Both the position numbers and the translations under genes were made by a program. From Pseudomonadota bacterium (GTDB taxonomy: Bacteria; Pseudomonadota; Alphaproteobacteria; Rhizobiales; Hyphomicrobiaceae): a stretch of 64,000 bases of DNA. The stretch lies in NCBI GenBank assembly GCA_023410905.1, contig JAEYPL010000104.1, forward strand, positions 1-64,000. Reading direction: 5' to 3'. Under the pieces are notes generated by a model. It was not told where the DNA came from. It did no database searches and saw only the letters and a list, made by a program, of their open reading frames with translations. Below are positions 35,385-45,615 of this stretch, in pieces (positions within the stretch are counted from its first letter, which is position 1; each line of letters begins with the position of its first letter).

Positions 35385-36353
35385 TCACCACCCCTTGAAG
35401 GGCGTATCGGGCGTCGGCGTCAGCGGGTCCCGGCGCTCCTTGTAGGCGAGCAGATTGTCCACCACGAGCTGGCCCATCTTGTCGCGCGTGAACTGCGAGC
35501 CCGAACCGACGTGCGGCAGCAGCGTCACGTTATCGAGTTCGAGGAAGGCCGGATCGATCTTCGGCTCGTTGAGATACACGTCGAGGCCGGCGCTGTGGAT
35601 CGTGCGGTTCTTCAGCGCAGCGATCAGGTCCGGCTCGTTGACGACGGAACCTCGCGCGACATTGATGACGATGCCGCGAGGTCCGAGCGCTTCGAGCACG
35701 GCCTTGTTGATGAGACCCTGCGTCGCCGGACCACCCGGCAGAATCGCGATCAGCGTATCCACGTCCCGCGCCATGGCGACGAGATCGTCATAGAAGGGAT
35801 AGGGCACATCCGCCTGCTTCTTGCGGCCGAAATAGCTGATCGGCACGCCGAAGCCCTCGAGCCGCCGTCCGATGGCTTTGCCGATGCGCCCGAAGCCGAT
35901 CATGCCGACATGGCGATCACGCAGCGAAGCCGTGTAGCGGAACTCGCCCTTGCTCCAATCACCCGAGCGGAGATAGGCCTCGGCATAATTGAATTCACGC
36001 GCGGTGGCGATGAGCAAGCCGACCGCCATGTCGGCGACCTCCTCATTGAGCACCTCTGGCGTGTGCGTGATGACGACGCCCTGCGCCTTCGCCGCCGGCA
36101 CGTCGATGCTGTCGTAGCCGACGCCGTAATTGCTGATAATCTTCAGATTGGGCATCCGCTTGATCATGTCAGCGGTGGTCGGGACGTTGGTCAGCGCGCC
36201 CGTGCACACAGCCTCAATGCGCGGCCCGACCTCGGCGAACAGGCGGTCCCAGTCGGAAACCTTGTTCAGCCAGTGAACCTCGAAGGCTTCGTCGATCTGG
36301 CGGGTGACGAGCGGCATCATCCAGCCGGTTGAAATGATTGCGGGCTTCGACAT
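35385..36353 (-). CDS. D-isomer-specific 2-hydroxyacid dehydrogenase
   Basis: A 322-residue NAD(P)-dependent reductase. The substrate-domain blocks are ISNYGVGYDSIDVPAAKAQGV and THTPEVLNEEVADMAVGLLIATAR. The Rossmann motif is VGMIGFGRIGKAIGRRLEG. Catalytic Arg is in VINVARGSVVNEPDL, Glu in LDVYLNEPKI and His in TLLPHVGSGSQFTR. Overall it looks like a glyoxylate/hydroxypyruvate reductase (GhrB-like), which would fit glyoxylate or serine-cycle metabolism, but the acid is not fixed by sequence. The longer frame to 36452 is discarded because its extra residues lack family sequence. Confidence 0.93.
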   Translation of the reverse strand: MSKPAIISTGWMMPLVTRQIDEAFEVHWLNKVSDWDRLFAEVGPRIEAVCTGALTNVPTTADMIKRMPNLKIISNYGVGYDSIDVPAAKAQGVVITHTPEVLNEEVADMAVGLLIATAREFNYAEAYLRSGDWSKGEFRYTASLRDRHVGMIGFGRIGKAIGRRLEGFGVPISYFGRKKQADVPYPFYDDLVAMARDVDTLIAILPGGPATQGLINKAVLEALGPRGIVINVARGSVVNEPDLIAALKNRTIHSAGLDVYLNEPKIDPAFLELDNVTLLPHVGSGSQFTRDKMGQLVVDNLLAYKERRDPLTPTPDTPFKGW

Positions 36354-36689
36354 GGAAAGAGTTCGGCTCCTGGGAAATGAAGGCCCCGATCGGCCATGAG
36401 ACGGAGCCGTGAGCATCGCACCGCCGCCATAGGGTGACAACCCTTTGAGCAAAACTCCTCACCGCCGCATTTCTTGGCAGGGGCCGCGCCCCTCTCACGC
36501 CAGTTGCGGACGCTGCGTCGATTATGGTTAATTGAGCATATCGATCGCCGCGTGAAGGCCCGATGGGCACTTGGTGCGGGGCCGAGTGCGTGGCGAATTC
36601 GGGCAGGAAGGTCCTTCCGTAACTGGGAGGACCTTGTTGTTTCTGGGCGCGATTCCTGCTGACACTCGGCAAGGAGAAAGCACGCGCCC
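36354..36689. other. Divergent intergenic region, 336 bases
   Basis: The region separates the hydroxyacid dehydrogenase (minus) from the FAD oxidoreductase (plus). It holds an AT-rich stretch around 36520-36540 (TTATGGTTAATTGAGCATAT), a stem AGGGGC/GCCCCT at 36479-36493 and the palindrome GGAAGG-T-CCTTCC near 36607-36619. An AAGGAG site lies 13 bases before the oxidoreductase ATG. No coding sequence is convincing here. Both promoters probably lie in it. Confidence 0.6.
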
Positions 36690-38306
36690 ATGACCGATCA
36701 CGCCTACGACGTCGCCATTATCGGCGGAGGACACAACGGCCTCACCTGCGCCGCCAATCTCGCACGCGCCGGACTTAAGGTCGTGGTGCTGGAAGCGCAC
36801 GAAGTCGTCGGCGGCGCGGCCGTGACGGAAAGCTTCGCGCCAGGCTTTCGTAATTCCGTCGCCTCCTACACCGTCAGCCTGCTCAATCCGAAGGTCATTC
36901 GCGACCTCGAACTCGCGCGCCATGGCCTGCGCGTCGTCGAGCGTCCCGTCGCGAACTTCTGGCCGGTCGATGCCGAACGCGGCCTGCTCATGCCCTATGG
37001 GCTCGCCAAGCGGCAGCGCGCCATTGCGCAGTTCTCAGCCCGCGACGCAGAGCGCCTGCCGGCCTATGACGCCGCGCTGGAGCGTGCGGCCGATCTCCTG
37101 CGCGATCTCGTGTTGCGCACGCCGCCCAATGTCGGCAGCGGCCTCGCCGAGCTGGTTCGGAACGCCGGTCTCGCGCAACGCCTACGTGGTCTCGATGTCG
37201 AAGGCTGGCGCCTCGTCACGGATCTCTTCGCCAAGAGCGCCGCCGACTTTCTCGACCAGTGGTTCGAGAGCGAAACCGTGAAGGCGGCTTTCGCCTTCGA
37301 CGGCATTGTCGGCGCCTATGCCTCGCCGCACACGCCGGGTACCGCCTATGTCCTGCTGCACCATTGCTTCGGCGAGGTGAACGGCAAGCCGGGCGTATGG
37401 GGCCACGCAGTCGGCGGCATGGGCGCGATCTCGGAGGCGATTGCGGCCTCCGCTCGCGCCGCGGGCGCCGAAATCCGCACGCAAGCGCGCGTCGCCAAAC
37501 TGCGCATGGCCGGTGGATGGGTTGCAGGTGTCGTGCTGGAGAACGGCGAGGAGATCCGCGCCCGCGCCGTCGCCTCAGGCATCGGGCCGAAGCTGCTCTT
37601 CCGATCGATCGTGCCGGAGGATGCCGTCGCGCCGGAGCTGCGCAATCGCTTTCTGCATTTCAAGACCGGCTCCGGCACGTTCCGCATGAATGTCGCACTG
37701 TCGGAGCTGCCGGACTTCCTCTGCCGACCCGGCACGAACAAACAGGATCATCACGGTGCCGGCATCGTCATCGGCCCGACGATCGACTATCTCGATCGCG
37801 CCTATCTCGACGCCCGCCGCGAGGGTTGGTCACGTGAGCCGGTCGTCGAAATGCTGATCCCCTCGACACTGGACGATAGTCTCGCGCCGCCGGGTCAACA
37901 CGTCGCGAGCCTCTTCGTGCAGCATGTGGCGCCGCATCTTCCGACACCGCGCACATGGGCGAACGCGCACGAGAAGGAGCAGTTCGCCGATCTCGTGATC
38001 GATACGGTCACGAAGCACGCGCCCAACTTCAAGGCTTCTGTCATCGCGCGGCAGGTGCTCTCGCCGCTCGACCTCGAAACGCGGTTCGGCCTCGTCGATG
38101 GCGATATCTTCCACGGGCAGCTCACGCTCGATCAGCTTTTCTCGGCGCGCCCCGTGATCGGACATGCCGACTATCGCCTGCCCGTGCCCGGCCTCTATCT
38201 CTGTGGATCGGGCGCGCATCCGGGCGGCGGCGTAACGGGCGTGCCAGGCCACAACGCGGCCCGCGAGATCATTCGCGATCTGAAGTCGAGGTGGCGGCGA
38301 AAATAG
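36690..38306 (+). CDS. FAD-dependent oxidoreductase, PYROXD2/phytoene dehydrogenase-like
   Basis: A 538-residue flavoprotein. The dinucleotide-binding motif is DVAIIGGGHNGLTCAANLARAG at residues 7-28, followed by VVLEAHEVVGGAAVTE. The C-terminus has LYLCGSGAHPGGGVTGVPGHNAA, the second FAD-binding block of the carotenoid-isomerase/desaturase-like group. By layout it is most like PYROXD2-type proteins, whose substrate is unknown, rather than true carotenoid desaturases. It is convergent with lpdA, with 18 bases between stops. Cytoplasmic. Confidence 0.9.
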   Translation: MTDHAYDVAIIGGGHNGLTCAANLARAGLKVVVLEAHEVVGGAAVTESFAPGFRNSVASYTVSLLNPKVIRDLELARHGLRVVERPVANFWPVDAERGLLMPYGLAKRQRAIAQFSARDAERLPAYDAALERAADLLRDLVLRTPPNVGSGLAELVRNAGLAQRLRGLDVEGWRLVTDLFAKSAADFLDQWFESETVKAAFAFDGIVGAYASPHTPGTAYVLLHHCFGEVNGKPGVWGHAVGGMGAISEAIAASARAAGAEIRTQARVAKLRMAGGWVAGVVLENGEEIRARAVASGIGPKLLFRSIVPEDAVAPELRNRFLHFKTGSGTFRMNVALSELPDFLCRPGTNKQDHHGAGIVIGPTIDYLDRAYLDARREGWSREPVVEMLIPSTLDDSLAPPGQHVASLFVQHVAPHLPTPRTWANAHEKEQFADLVIDTVTKHAPNFKASVIARQVLSPLDLETRFGLVDGDIFHGQLTLDQLFSARPVIGHADYRLPVPGLYLCGSGAHPGGGVTGVPGHNAAREIIRDLKSRWRRK

Positions 38307-38324
38307 CCTGCCGCCAAGCGCCGC

Positions 38325-39728
38325 TCACATATGGATCGGGCGCTTATCGACGGCGAGGGCCGCTTCCTTGATGGCCTCGGACAGTGTCGGATGTGCGTGG
38401 CAGGTACGCGCCAGATCCTCGGCCGAACCGCCGAATTCCATGATCACCGTCGCTTCGCCGATCAGCTCCCCGGCATTCGCGCCGACGATGTGCACACCGA
38501 GAATACGATCCGTCGCGGCATCCGCGAGCACCTTCACGAAGCCGTCGCTCGTGCGGTTCACCTTCGCGCGCGCGTTCGCTGTGAACGGGAATTTGCCGAC
38601 CTTGTAGGGAATGCCGAACGCCTTCAGCTCCTCTTCGGTCTTGCCCACCGAAGCGACTTCCGGCGCGGTGTAGATTACGCTCGGAATGACATCGTAATTC
38701 ACGTGGCCCGCCTGACCAGCGAGGATTTCCGCGACGGCGATGCCCTCATCCTCGGCCTTGTGCGCGAGCATGGGACCGGTGATCACATCGCCGATGGCGT
38801 AAATGCCTGGGACGCTCGTCTGATAGTGCTCGTCGACGGCGACGCGCTTCCGCTCGTCGAGTTTCACGCCTGCCGCTTCGAGGCCGAGGCCCGAAGTGTA
38901 CGGCACGCGGCCGATCGCGACGAGCACGACATCTGCCTTGATCTCCTCGGCATCGCCGCCCTTAGCCGGCTCGACCTTGACGATGCAGCCGCTCTTGTTC
39001 GTCGTGATACCCGTGACCTTGGAGCTGAGCTTGAACGCAAAGCCCTGCTTGGCCAGCAGGCGCTGGAAGCTCTTCGCGACATCGAGATCCATGCCGGGAA
39101 GAATGCGATCGAGGAACTCGATGACCGTCACTTCCGAACCCAAGCGGCGATAGACGCTGCCGAGCTCCAGGCCGATCACACCCGCGCCGACGACGAGCAG
39201 CTTCTCCGGCACCTTGTCGAGCACGAGCGCGCCCGTCGAAGAAACGACCTGCTTCTCGTCGATCTCGATGCCAGAGAGCTTCGCGACATCCGAGCCCGTC
39301 GCGATGACAATGTTCTTCGCTTCGAGCGTCTCGGTGCCGCCGGCGGTCAGAACAACCTCGACTTTGCCCGCGCCAGCAATGCGGCCGAGACCATGATAGG
39401 CTGTGATCTTGTTCTTCTTGAATAGGAACTCGATGCCGGCCGTGTTCCCCTTAACGCCTTCGTCCTTGTAGGCCTGCATCCGCGCGAGATCGAACGTTGG
39501 CTTGGCGTCGATGCCCATGGCAGCGAAGCCATGCCCTGCCTCGTGATAGAGTTCGCTCGCGTGCAGCAGCGCCTTCGAGGGAATACAGCCCACATTGAGA
39601 CAGGTACCGCCGTGTGTCGCGCGCTTCTCGACAACGGCAACCTTCATGCCGAGTTGGGCCGCACGGATCGCGCACACATAGCCGCCGGGGCCGGTGCCGA
39701 TGACGACGAGATCGAAAGAAGCGCTCAT
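38325..39728 (-). CDS. lpdA: Dihydrolipoyl dehydrogenase (E3)
   Basis: A 467-residue flavoprotein that reoxidises the dihydrolipoyl group of E2, giving NADH. FAD-binding [19 protein letters not shown] lies at the N-terminus; the redox disulfide is [16 protein letters not shown] (Cys43, Cys48). The NAD domain has [26 protein letters not shown]. The C-terminal interface carries the catalytic [14 protein letters not shown] (His-Glu pair). It is last in the minus-strand order sucD-sucA-sucB-lpdA, so it probably serves the 2-oxoglutarate dehydrogenase complex. Confidence 0.97.
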   Translation of the reverse strand: MSASFDLVVIGTGPGGYVCAIRAAQLGMKVAVVEKRATHGGTCLNVGCIPSKALLHASELYHEAGHGFAAMGIDAKPTFDLARMQAYKDEGVKGNTAGIEFLFKKNKITAYHGLGRIAGAGKVEVVLTAGGTETLEAKNIVIATGSDVAKLSGIEIDEKQVVSSTGALVLDKVPEKLLVVGAGVIGLELGSVYRRLGSEVTVIEFLDRILPGMDLDVAKSFQRLLAKQGFAFKLSSKVTGITTNKSGCIVKVEPAKGGDAEEIKADVVLVAIGRVPYTSGLGLEAAGVKLDERKRVAVDEHYQTSVPGIYAIGDVITGPMLAHKAEDEGIAVAEILAGQAGHVNYDVIPSVIYTAPEVASVGKTEEELKAFGIPYKVGKFPFTANARAKVNRTSDGFVKVLADAATDRILGVHIVGANAGELIGEATVIMEFGGSAEDLARTCHAHPTLSEAIKEAALAVDKRPIHM

Positions 39729-39805
39729 GACAGGCTCACGATTTCAGGTGAAGCGCGAGCGCGCCGCCTGTTGACGTTGCGCGCCGGGCGAGATGGTGGG
39801 AAGGA

Positions 39806-41092
39806 TCAAAGCTCCAGCACGAACCGCTGCGGATCCTCGAGGCATTCCTTCACACGCACGAGGAACGTGACGGCCTCGCGGCCGTCGACTATGCGGTGAT
39901 CGTAGCTGAGCGCGAGATACATCATCGGGCGGATGACGATCTGGCCGTTCCGCACGACCGCGCGATCCTCGATCTTGTGCATGCCGAGAATGCCGGACTG
40001 CGGCGCATTGAGGATCGGCGTCGACATGAGCGAGCCATACACGCCGCCGTTCGAGATCGTGAACGTACCGCCCTGCATCTCGTCGATCGAGAGCTTGCCA
40101 TCGCGCGCACGGCGCCCGTACTCGGCAATCTTCGCCTCGATCTCGGCGAGGTTCATGCGGTCCGCTTCACGCACGACGGGGACCACGAGGCCCTTCTCCG
40201 TGCCCACGGCAACACCGATGTGGTAGTAGTTCTTGTAGATGACATCGGCGCCGTCGATCTCGGCGTTCACCGCCGGAATCTCCTTCAGCGCCTGGATGCA
40301 CGCCTTCACAAAGAAGCTCATGAAGCCGAGCTTCACGCCGTGGCGCTTCTCGAACAGATCCTTGTACTGGTTGCGCATGGCCATGACGGCGCTCATGTCC
40401 ACGTCGTTGAACGTGGTGAGCATGGCCGCCGTGTTCTGTGCATCCTTGAGGCGCCGGGCGATGGTCTGGCGCAGGCGCGTCATGCGCACGCGCTCCTCGC
40501 GCGACTCGTCATTCGGCGCGGACGGGAGACGCATCTGCTGCGGCGCGACAGCTGGGACGGACGGCGCATAGGCGACGGCTGCGGATGCTGCGGCAGCAGG
40601 GGCAGCATCAGCCTTGGGGCGCGCTTCGGCGGCGAGCACATCCTCCTTGAGCACCTGACCGCGCCGGCCCGAGCCCGCGACGTCGCTCTCGGCGAGGCCC
40701 TTTTCCTTCATGAGCTTGCCGGCAGCCGGAGAGGGCGACATGGCCGGACCGGAAGATGCTGGCGCTTTCGGCGGCGCCTTGGCATCCGCCTTCGGCGCTG
40801 CTGCGGCAGCCGCGGGCGCGGCTTTAGCTGGCGCTGCCGCCTTTGCCGGCGCGCCACCTTCATTGAGACGCCCGATCACCGTGCCGACAGCGACCGTCGC
40901 GCCTTCTTCCACGGCGAGTTCCGCGAGCACGCCATTGGCCGGCGCCGAGACCTCGACGGTCACCTTATCCGTTTCGAGCTCACACAGCGGCTCGTCTACG
41001 GCGACCGCCTCGCCGGCCTTCTTGAACCACTTGGCAAGCGTCGCCTCGGTGACGGATTCGCCGAGCGTCGGCACCTTGATATCGATCGCCAT
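39806..41092 (-). CDS. sucB: 2-oxoglutarate dehydrogenase E2 (dihydrolipoyl succinyltransferase)
   Basis: A 428-residue acyltransferase. The lipoyl domain is residues 1-76 with [11 protein letters not shown] (Lys43 lipoylated). An Ala/Pro-rich linker (80-125) leads to the E3/E1-binding domain (about 118-155, [33 protein letters not shown]). After a second linker the catalytic domain runs from about 195 to the end, with [16 protein letters not shown] (catalytic His, Asp). One lipoyl domain, as usual for this enzyme. The gap to sucA contains a strong GC stem. Confidence 0.97.
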   Translation of the reverse strand: MAIDIKVPTLGESVTEATLAKWFKKAGEAVAVDEPLCELETDKVTVEVSAPANGVLAELAVEEGATVAVGTVIGRLNEGGAPAKAAAPAKAAPAAAAAAPKADAKAPPKAPASSGPAMSPSPAAGKLMKEKGLAESDVAGSGRRGQVLKEDVLAAEARPKADAAPAAAASAAVAYAPSVPAVAPQQMRLPSAPNDESREERVRMTRLRQTIARRLKDAQNTAAMLTTFNDVDMSAVMAMRNQYKDLFEKRHGVKLGFMSFFVKACIQALKEIPAVNAEIDGADVIYKNYYHIGVAVGTEKGLVVPVVREADRMNLAEIEAKIAEYGRRARDGKLSIDEMQGGTFTISNGGVYGSLMSTPILNAPQSGILGMHKIEDRAVVRNGQIVIRPMMYLALSYDHRIVDGREAVTFLVRVKECLEDPQRFVLEL

Positions 41093-41108
41093 CTCATCTG
41101 CCCTTCAT

Positions 41109-41129
41109 CGCGGCCGCGGATCGGCCGCG
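41109..41129. repeat. Perfect GC-rich stem in the sucA-sucB gap
   Basis: CGCGGCCG and CGGCCGCG, eight bases each, pair across a five-base loop 20-odd bases before the sucB start. On the minus strand no U-run follows, so it is more likely a transcript-stabilising or translation-affecting structure than a terminator. Confidence 0.5.
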
Positions 41130-41161
41130 CGCAAGTTTTTCCCTGTTCAGGCGCACAAGTC

Positions 41162-44122
41162 TCAAAGGAGCGCCTGATCGACTAGATTTTTCTGCTCTTC
41201 GGAGTGCTTCTTGGCGAGGCCCGTTGCGGTGGCGGCCGATGATGGCCGGCCGGCGTAGCGCGGGCGCTGGTGCTTCGCATCGATCTGCTCGAGCACCCAT
41301 TCGAGGTTCGGCTCCATGAACGACCACGCGCCCATGTTCTTCGGCTCTTCCTGCGCCCAGACCATCTCGGCACCAGAGAAGCGTGAGAGCTCGGTCATGA
41401 GCGCCTTCGCCGGGAACGGATAGAACTGCTCGACGCGCAGCAGATAGATGTCGTCGATGCCGGCCGCTTCGCGCGCTTCGTAGAGGTCGTAGTAGACCTT
41501 GCCCGAGCACATCACGACACGGCGGATTTTTTTGTCCTCGACGAGCTTGATCTTCTCGCCATCGCGGAACTGCGCGTCATCCCAGAGCACGCGATGGAAC
41601 GTCGTGCCCGGGCCCATCTCGTCGAGACGCGAGGTGACTCGCTTGTGCCGGAGCAGCGACTTCGGCGTCATCAGGATGAGCGGCTTCCGGAATTTGCGAT
41701 GCAGCTGCCGGCGCAGAATGTGGAAGTAGTTCGCTGGCGTCGAGCAGTTGGCGACCTGCCAGTTGTCCTCGGCGCACATCTGCAGCCAGCGCTCCAGGCG
41801 AGCGGAGGAGTGCTCCGGCCCCTGGCCCTCGTAGCCATGCGGCAGCAGGCAGACGAGGCCCGACATGCGCAGCCACTTGCGCTCACCCGATGAGAGGAAC
41901 TGATCGAACACGACCTGCGCGCCGTTGGCGAAGTCGCCGAACTGCGCTTCCCACATCGTGAGCGCCATGGGCTCGGACAGCGTGTAGCCGTACTCGAAGC
42001 CGAGCACCGCCTCTTCCGAGAGCATCGAGTTGATGACCTCGAAGCGGCCCTGATCGGGCGCGACGTACTTGAGAGGCGTATAGCGGCGCTCACTCTCCTG
42101 GTCGATCAGCACCGAGTGGCGCTGCGAGAACGTGCCGCGCTCGACATCCTGGCCCGAAAGGCGAACCGGAAAGCGCTCCTTGAGCAAGGTGCCGAAGGCC
42201 AGATGCTCGGCCATGGCCCAGTCGATGCCCTCGCCGCTCTCGACCATCTCACGACGGCGATCGAGCAGGCGCTGGATCGTCTTGTGGGCGTTGAAATCCT
42301 GCGGAATGCTGGTGAGGCGACGGCCTACGTCGCGCAGCACATCGAGCTCGACGCCTGTATTGCCGCGCCGCGCCTCGTCGTCCGCAAAACCGATATCCGA
42401 CCAGCGGCCATCGAGCCAGTCGGCCTTGTTCGGCTTGTAGCTCTCGGCGGCGGCCATCTCGTCATCGAGGCGCGCGCGGTTCTGCTGGCGCAGTGCCGTC
42501 TCGTCCTCGGCGGTGACCACGTTCTCATCGATGAGCTGTTTCGCGTAAATCTGCGATGTCGTCGCGTGCGAGCGGATCTTGCGATACATCAGCGGCTGCG
42601 TGAACGCCGGCTCGTCGGACTCGTTGTGTCCGTAGCGGCGGTAACAGACCATGTCGATGACGACCGGCTTCTGGAAGCGCTGGCGGAACTCGGTCGCGAT
42701 CTTGGCGACGTGCACGACGGCTTCCGGATTATCGCCATTGACGTGGAAGATCGGCGCCTCGACCATCTTGGCGACATCGGTGCAGTACGGCGACGAGCGC
42801 GAGTAGCGCGGGTTCGTCGTGAAGCCGATCTGGTTGTTGATGATGAAGTGGATCGAGCCGCCCGTGCGATGGCCCTTGAGGCCGGAGAGGCCGAAGCATT
42901 CCGCGACCACGCCCTGGCCGGCAAATGCCGCATCGCCATGAATGAGCAGCGGCAGCACCGCGCCACGCTCGCCCGGCTTGCAGCCGTGCTGGTCCTGCTT
43001 GGCACGCACCTTGCCGAGCACGACCGGATCGACGATCTCGAGATGCGAGGGGTTGGCCGTGAGCGAGAGATGGACTTTGTTTTGATCGAACTCGCGATCC
43101 GAGGAAGCACCGAGATGGTACTTCACGTCGCCCGAACCTTCGACATCGTCCGGCTTGAATGAGCCGCCCTTGAACTCGTTGAAGATGGCGCGCAGCGGCT
43201 TGCCCATCACGCTCGCGAGCACGTTGAGGCGCCCGCGGTGCGCCATGCCGAAGACGATCTCCTTCACGCCGAGCTGACCACCACGCTTGATGATCTGCTC
43301 AAGGGCGGGGATCATCGCCTCGCCGCCGTTAAGGCCGAAGCGCTTCGTGCCCGTGTACTTGACGTCGGCGAAGGTCTCGAAGGACTCCGACTCGATCAGT
43401 TTGTTGAGGATCGCGCGCTTACCCTCGGGCGTGAAGGTGATGTCCTTGTCCTGGCCCTCGATGCGCTCCTGCAGCCACGCCTTCTGGAGGGGGCTCGTGA
43501 TGTGCATGAACTCGACGCCGATCTGCGCGCAGTAGGTGCGGCGCAGGATGCGCAGGATCTGGCGCATGGTCGCCGTCTCGAGACCGAGCACCTTGTCGAT
43601 GAAGATCGGGCGGTCGAGATCGGCATCGGTGAAGCCGTAGGTCTCGGGGCGCAGCTCCTTGTGGATCTTGCGCTCGCTGATGCCGAGAGGATCGAGGTCG
43701 GCGGCGAGGTGGCCCATGACACGGTAGGCGCGGATGAGCATCAGCGCGCGGAGGCTGTCCTGCGTCGCGCGGTAGGAGGCGGCCGGTGACAGCTCATAGC
43801 CGAGCGTCTGTGCCCGTTGGCCGATCTTGGCGCTCACGTCCCGCTCGGTCGCACCGAAGTCCGATGTCAGAGCGGCAACCAGCTCACCCGGCGCCTGCAG
43901 CTCATCGAGCGTGCGCCCCCAAGACGGGCCGCCATTTCCATTCCCCTCGCTCGCCTGGCGCGCCTGCTCTTCTTGAAGGCTTTGAAAGAACAGCCGCCAC
44001 TGATCGCTGACCGAACCCGGATTGCGCTCGTACTGAGCCTGCATCTCCTCGATGTAGGCGGCATTCACGCCATTCAAAAAGGAAGTGAGTGCAAAGGCTT
44101 GGTTGGCTTCCTGACGAGACAT
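41162..44122 (-). CDS. sucA: 2-oxoglutarate dehydrogenase E1
   Basis: A 986-residue thiamine-diphosphate enzyme that decarboxylates 2-oxoglutarate and succinylates E2 lipoyl. N-terminal E2-contact region: SFLNGVNAAYIEEMQAQYERNPGSV. The ThDP site includes GDAAFAGQGVVAECFGLSGLKGHRTGG and HFIINNQIGFTTNPRYSRSS. HRGRLNVLASVMGKP, MWEAQFGDFANGAQVVFDQF and the C-terminal WAQEEPKNMGAWSFMEP are classical marks. Length is normal. An AGGA site is about ten bases before ATG. It is downstream of sucD but separated by 325 bases. Confidence 0.98.
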   Translation of the reverse strand: MSRQEANQAFALTSFLNGVNAAYIEEMQAQYERNPGSVSDQWRLFFQSLQEEQARQASEGNGNGGPSWGRTLDELQAPGELVAALTSDFGATERDVSAKIGQRAQTLGYELSPAASYRATQDSLRALMLIRAYRVMGHLAADLDPLGISERKIHKELRPETYGFTDADLDRPIFIDKVLGLETATMRQILRILRRTYCAQIGVEFMHITSPLQKAWLQERIEGQDKDITFTPEGKRAILNKLIESESFETFADVKYTGTKRFGLNGGEAMIPALEQIIKRGGQLGVKEIVFGMAHRGRLNVLASVMGKPLRAIFNEFKGGSFKPDDVEGSGDVKYHLGASSDREFDQNKVHLSLTANPSHLEIVDPVVLGKVRAKQDQHGCKPGERGAVLPLLIHGDAAFAGQGVVAECFGLSGLKGHRTGGSIHFIINNQIGFTTNPRYSRSSPYCTDVAKMVEAPIFHVNGDNPEAVVHVAKIATEFRQRFQKPVVIDMVCYRRYGHNESDEPAFTQPLMYRKIRSHATTSQIYAKQLIDENVVTAEDETALRQQNRARLDDEMAAAESYKPNKADWLDGRWSDIGFADDEARRGNTGVELDVLRDVGRRLTSIPQDFNAHKTIQRLLDRRREMVESGEGIDWAMAEHLAFGTLLKERFPVRLSGQDVERGTFSQRHSVLIDQESERRYTPLKYVAPDQGRFEVINSMLSEEAVLGFEYGYTLSEPMALTMWEAQFGDFANGAQVVFDQFLSSGERKWLRMSGLVCLLPHGYEGQGPEHSSARLERWLQMCAEDNWQVANCSTPANYFHILRRQLHRKFRKPLILMTPKSLLRHKRVTSRLDEMGPGTTFHRVLWDDAQFRDGEKIKLVEDKKIRRVVMCSGKVYYDLYEAREAAGIDDIYLLRVEQFYPFPAKALMTELSRFSGAEMVWAQEEPKNMGAWSFMEPNLEWVLEQIDAKHQRPRYAGRPSSAATATGLAKKHSEEQKNLVDQALL

Positions 44123-44447
44123 CTTCGGTTCTGTCCTGTTGTGGCCTCAAGCGCCGGGCGCACGAATAGTGCCGGGGCGAAGCGCATCCGGCTGAAGATT
44201 GCGGCGTTCCTTAGACCATATCCGACCGCGTGAGTAGTCATTACATCGGTACATCCTGTTGAGGATGCAATAGCTGGTCGTGCAGCGCCGCGAGCGAAGC
44301 TGCAAGACATTACCGGCCACGCGTGACGTTTTGGTGCACGATCTTCAGGCGCCGGCACAAGCGCGCACGCATTTGCGCGCGGAACTCGAAACTGAAACGC
44401 GCACAAGTCCTGACATACTGTGAACTGGCATTCGCGAAACTGGCGAA
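44123..44447 (-). other. sucD-sucA intergenic region, 325 bases
   Basis: Between sucD and sucA, which share a strand, there is a long gap without a credible gene. Just after the sucD stop is a short stem ATTCGC/GCGAAT with no U-run. An internal promoter for sucA is possible because of the length. I see no clear sigma-70 pair. Confidence 0.5.
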
Positions 44448-45347
44448 TTAGCCTTTGGCAGCCGCGAGCAGCGTCGTGCCGAGGCTCGCCGGACTATCGG
44501 CGACTGCAATACCAGCAGAACGCATGGCGTCGAACTTGTCCTCGGCCTTGCCCTTGCCGCCGGAGATGATGGCGCCCGCGTGCCCCATGCGGCGGCCCGG
44601 AGGCGCCGTGGCACCAGCGATAAAGCCCGCCATCGGCTTCGAGCGTCCCTTGGCGGCCTCGCGCCGGATGAACTCGCAAGCGTCCTCCTCGGACGAGCCA
44701 CCGATCTCGCCGATCATGATGATCGCCTCGGTCTCGGCATCCGAAAGGAACATGTCGAGCACGTCGATGAAATCCGTGCCCTTGACCGGGTCGCCGCCGA
44801 TGCCGACAGCCGTCGACTGACCGAGGCCCGCGTCGCTGGTCTGCTTGACGGCCTCATATGTCAGCGTGCCGGAGCGCGAGACGATGCCGACATTGCCCTT
44901 CTTGAAGATGTTGCCGGGCATGATGCCGATCTTGCACTGGTTGGGCGTCAGCACGCCCGGGCAGTTCGGCCCGATGAGGCGCGACCAGCTCCTCGAGAGC
45001 GCGCGCTTCACCTTGATCATGTCCATTACCGGAATACCCTCGGTAATGCAGATGATGAGCGGGAATTCCGCATCGATGGCTTCGAGGATGGCGTCGGCTG
45101 CGAAGGGCGGCGGAACATAGATCGACGTGGCGTTCGCCCCCGTCTTCTCCTTGGCCTCCTTGACCGTATCGAAGATCGGCACGTCCGCGAGTTCGGGATC
45201 CGTGTGCTTCGAGCCGCCGCGGCCGGGCGTCACGCCGCCGACGACCTGGGTCCCGTAGGCCTTCGCCGCCTTGGTGTGGAAGGTGCCCTGGCTGCCCGTG
45301 ATGCCCTGACAGATGACTTTGGTGCTCTTGTCGACGAGGATGGCCAT
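44448..45347 (-). CDS. sucD: Succinyl-CoA synthetase alpha subunit
   Basis: A 299-residue ADP-forming CoA ligase alpha subunit. [33 protein letters not shown] is the CoA-binding N-terminal domain; [27 protein letters not shown] and [14 protein letters not shown] follow. The phosphorylated His lies in [18 protein letters not shown], near residue 245. The protein works only as a heterodimer with SucC (beta), but sucC is not next to it, as it is in most alphaproteobacteria (mdh-sucC-sucD-sucA). A malate-CoA ligase (MtkB) identity is possible on sequence alone, but the neighbours favour SucD. One insertion (HTDPELADV) before the IFDTV block is odd. Confidence 0.92.
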   Translation of the reverse strand: MAILVDKSTKVICQGITGSQGTFHTKAAKAYGTQVVGGVTPGRGGSKHTDPELADVPIFDTVKEAKEKTGANATSIYVPPPFAADAILEAIDAEFPLIICITEGIPVMDMIKVKRALSRSWSRLIGPNCPGVLTPNQCKIGIMPGNIFKKGNVGIVSRSGTLTYEAVKQTSDAGLGQSTAVGIGGDPVKGTDFIDVLDMFLSDAETEAIIMIGEIGGSSEEDACEFIRREAAKGRSKPMAGFIAGATAPPGRRMGHAGAIISGGKGKAEDKFDAMRSAGIAVADSPASLGTTLLAAAKG

Positions 45348-45615
45348 CCGTGTTTCCCTGGCGGCGGTTCCCTGATTGCTCGCCCCTTCTCCGACAGATT
45401 GCGGGCGCGATCAAGTGCCGCAATGGCTGCGGCAATGCGGCTTTCGGCCTATGCAGCCGCGCCACGTGCCGCCAAGCGCGCATGTCAGGGCTGTAGAAAA
45501 CGGCAAACCTCTTCCAGCCTGCACCCGCTTTCGCCATCTTGTCGCACTAGGCGTTCCCCCACGAGAAGGACGGGTCGCACGGCGCGTCCAAGATTGCGAG
45601 CGGAGGCAAACGGGC

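Noticed and set aside
39896..41185. 429-residue open frame opposite sucB
   Set aside because: Antisense to the conserved SucB catalytic domain; no independent homology.
45376..45615. N-terminal extension of the PcfJ-like protein
   Set aside because: Low-complexity Arg-rich sequence without a ribosome site; the ATG at 45616 has GGAGG.
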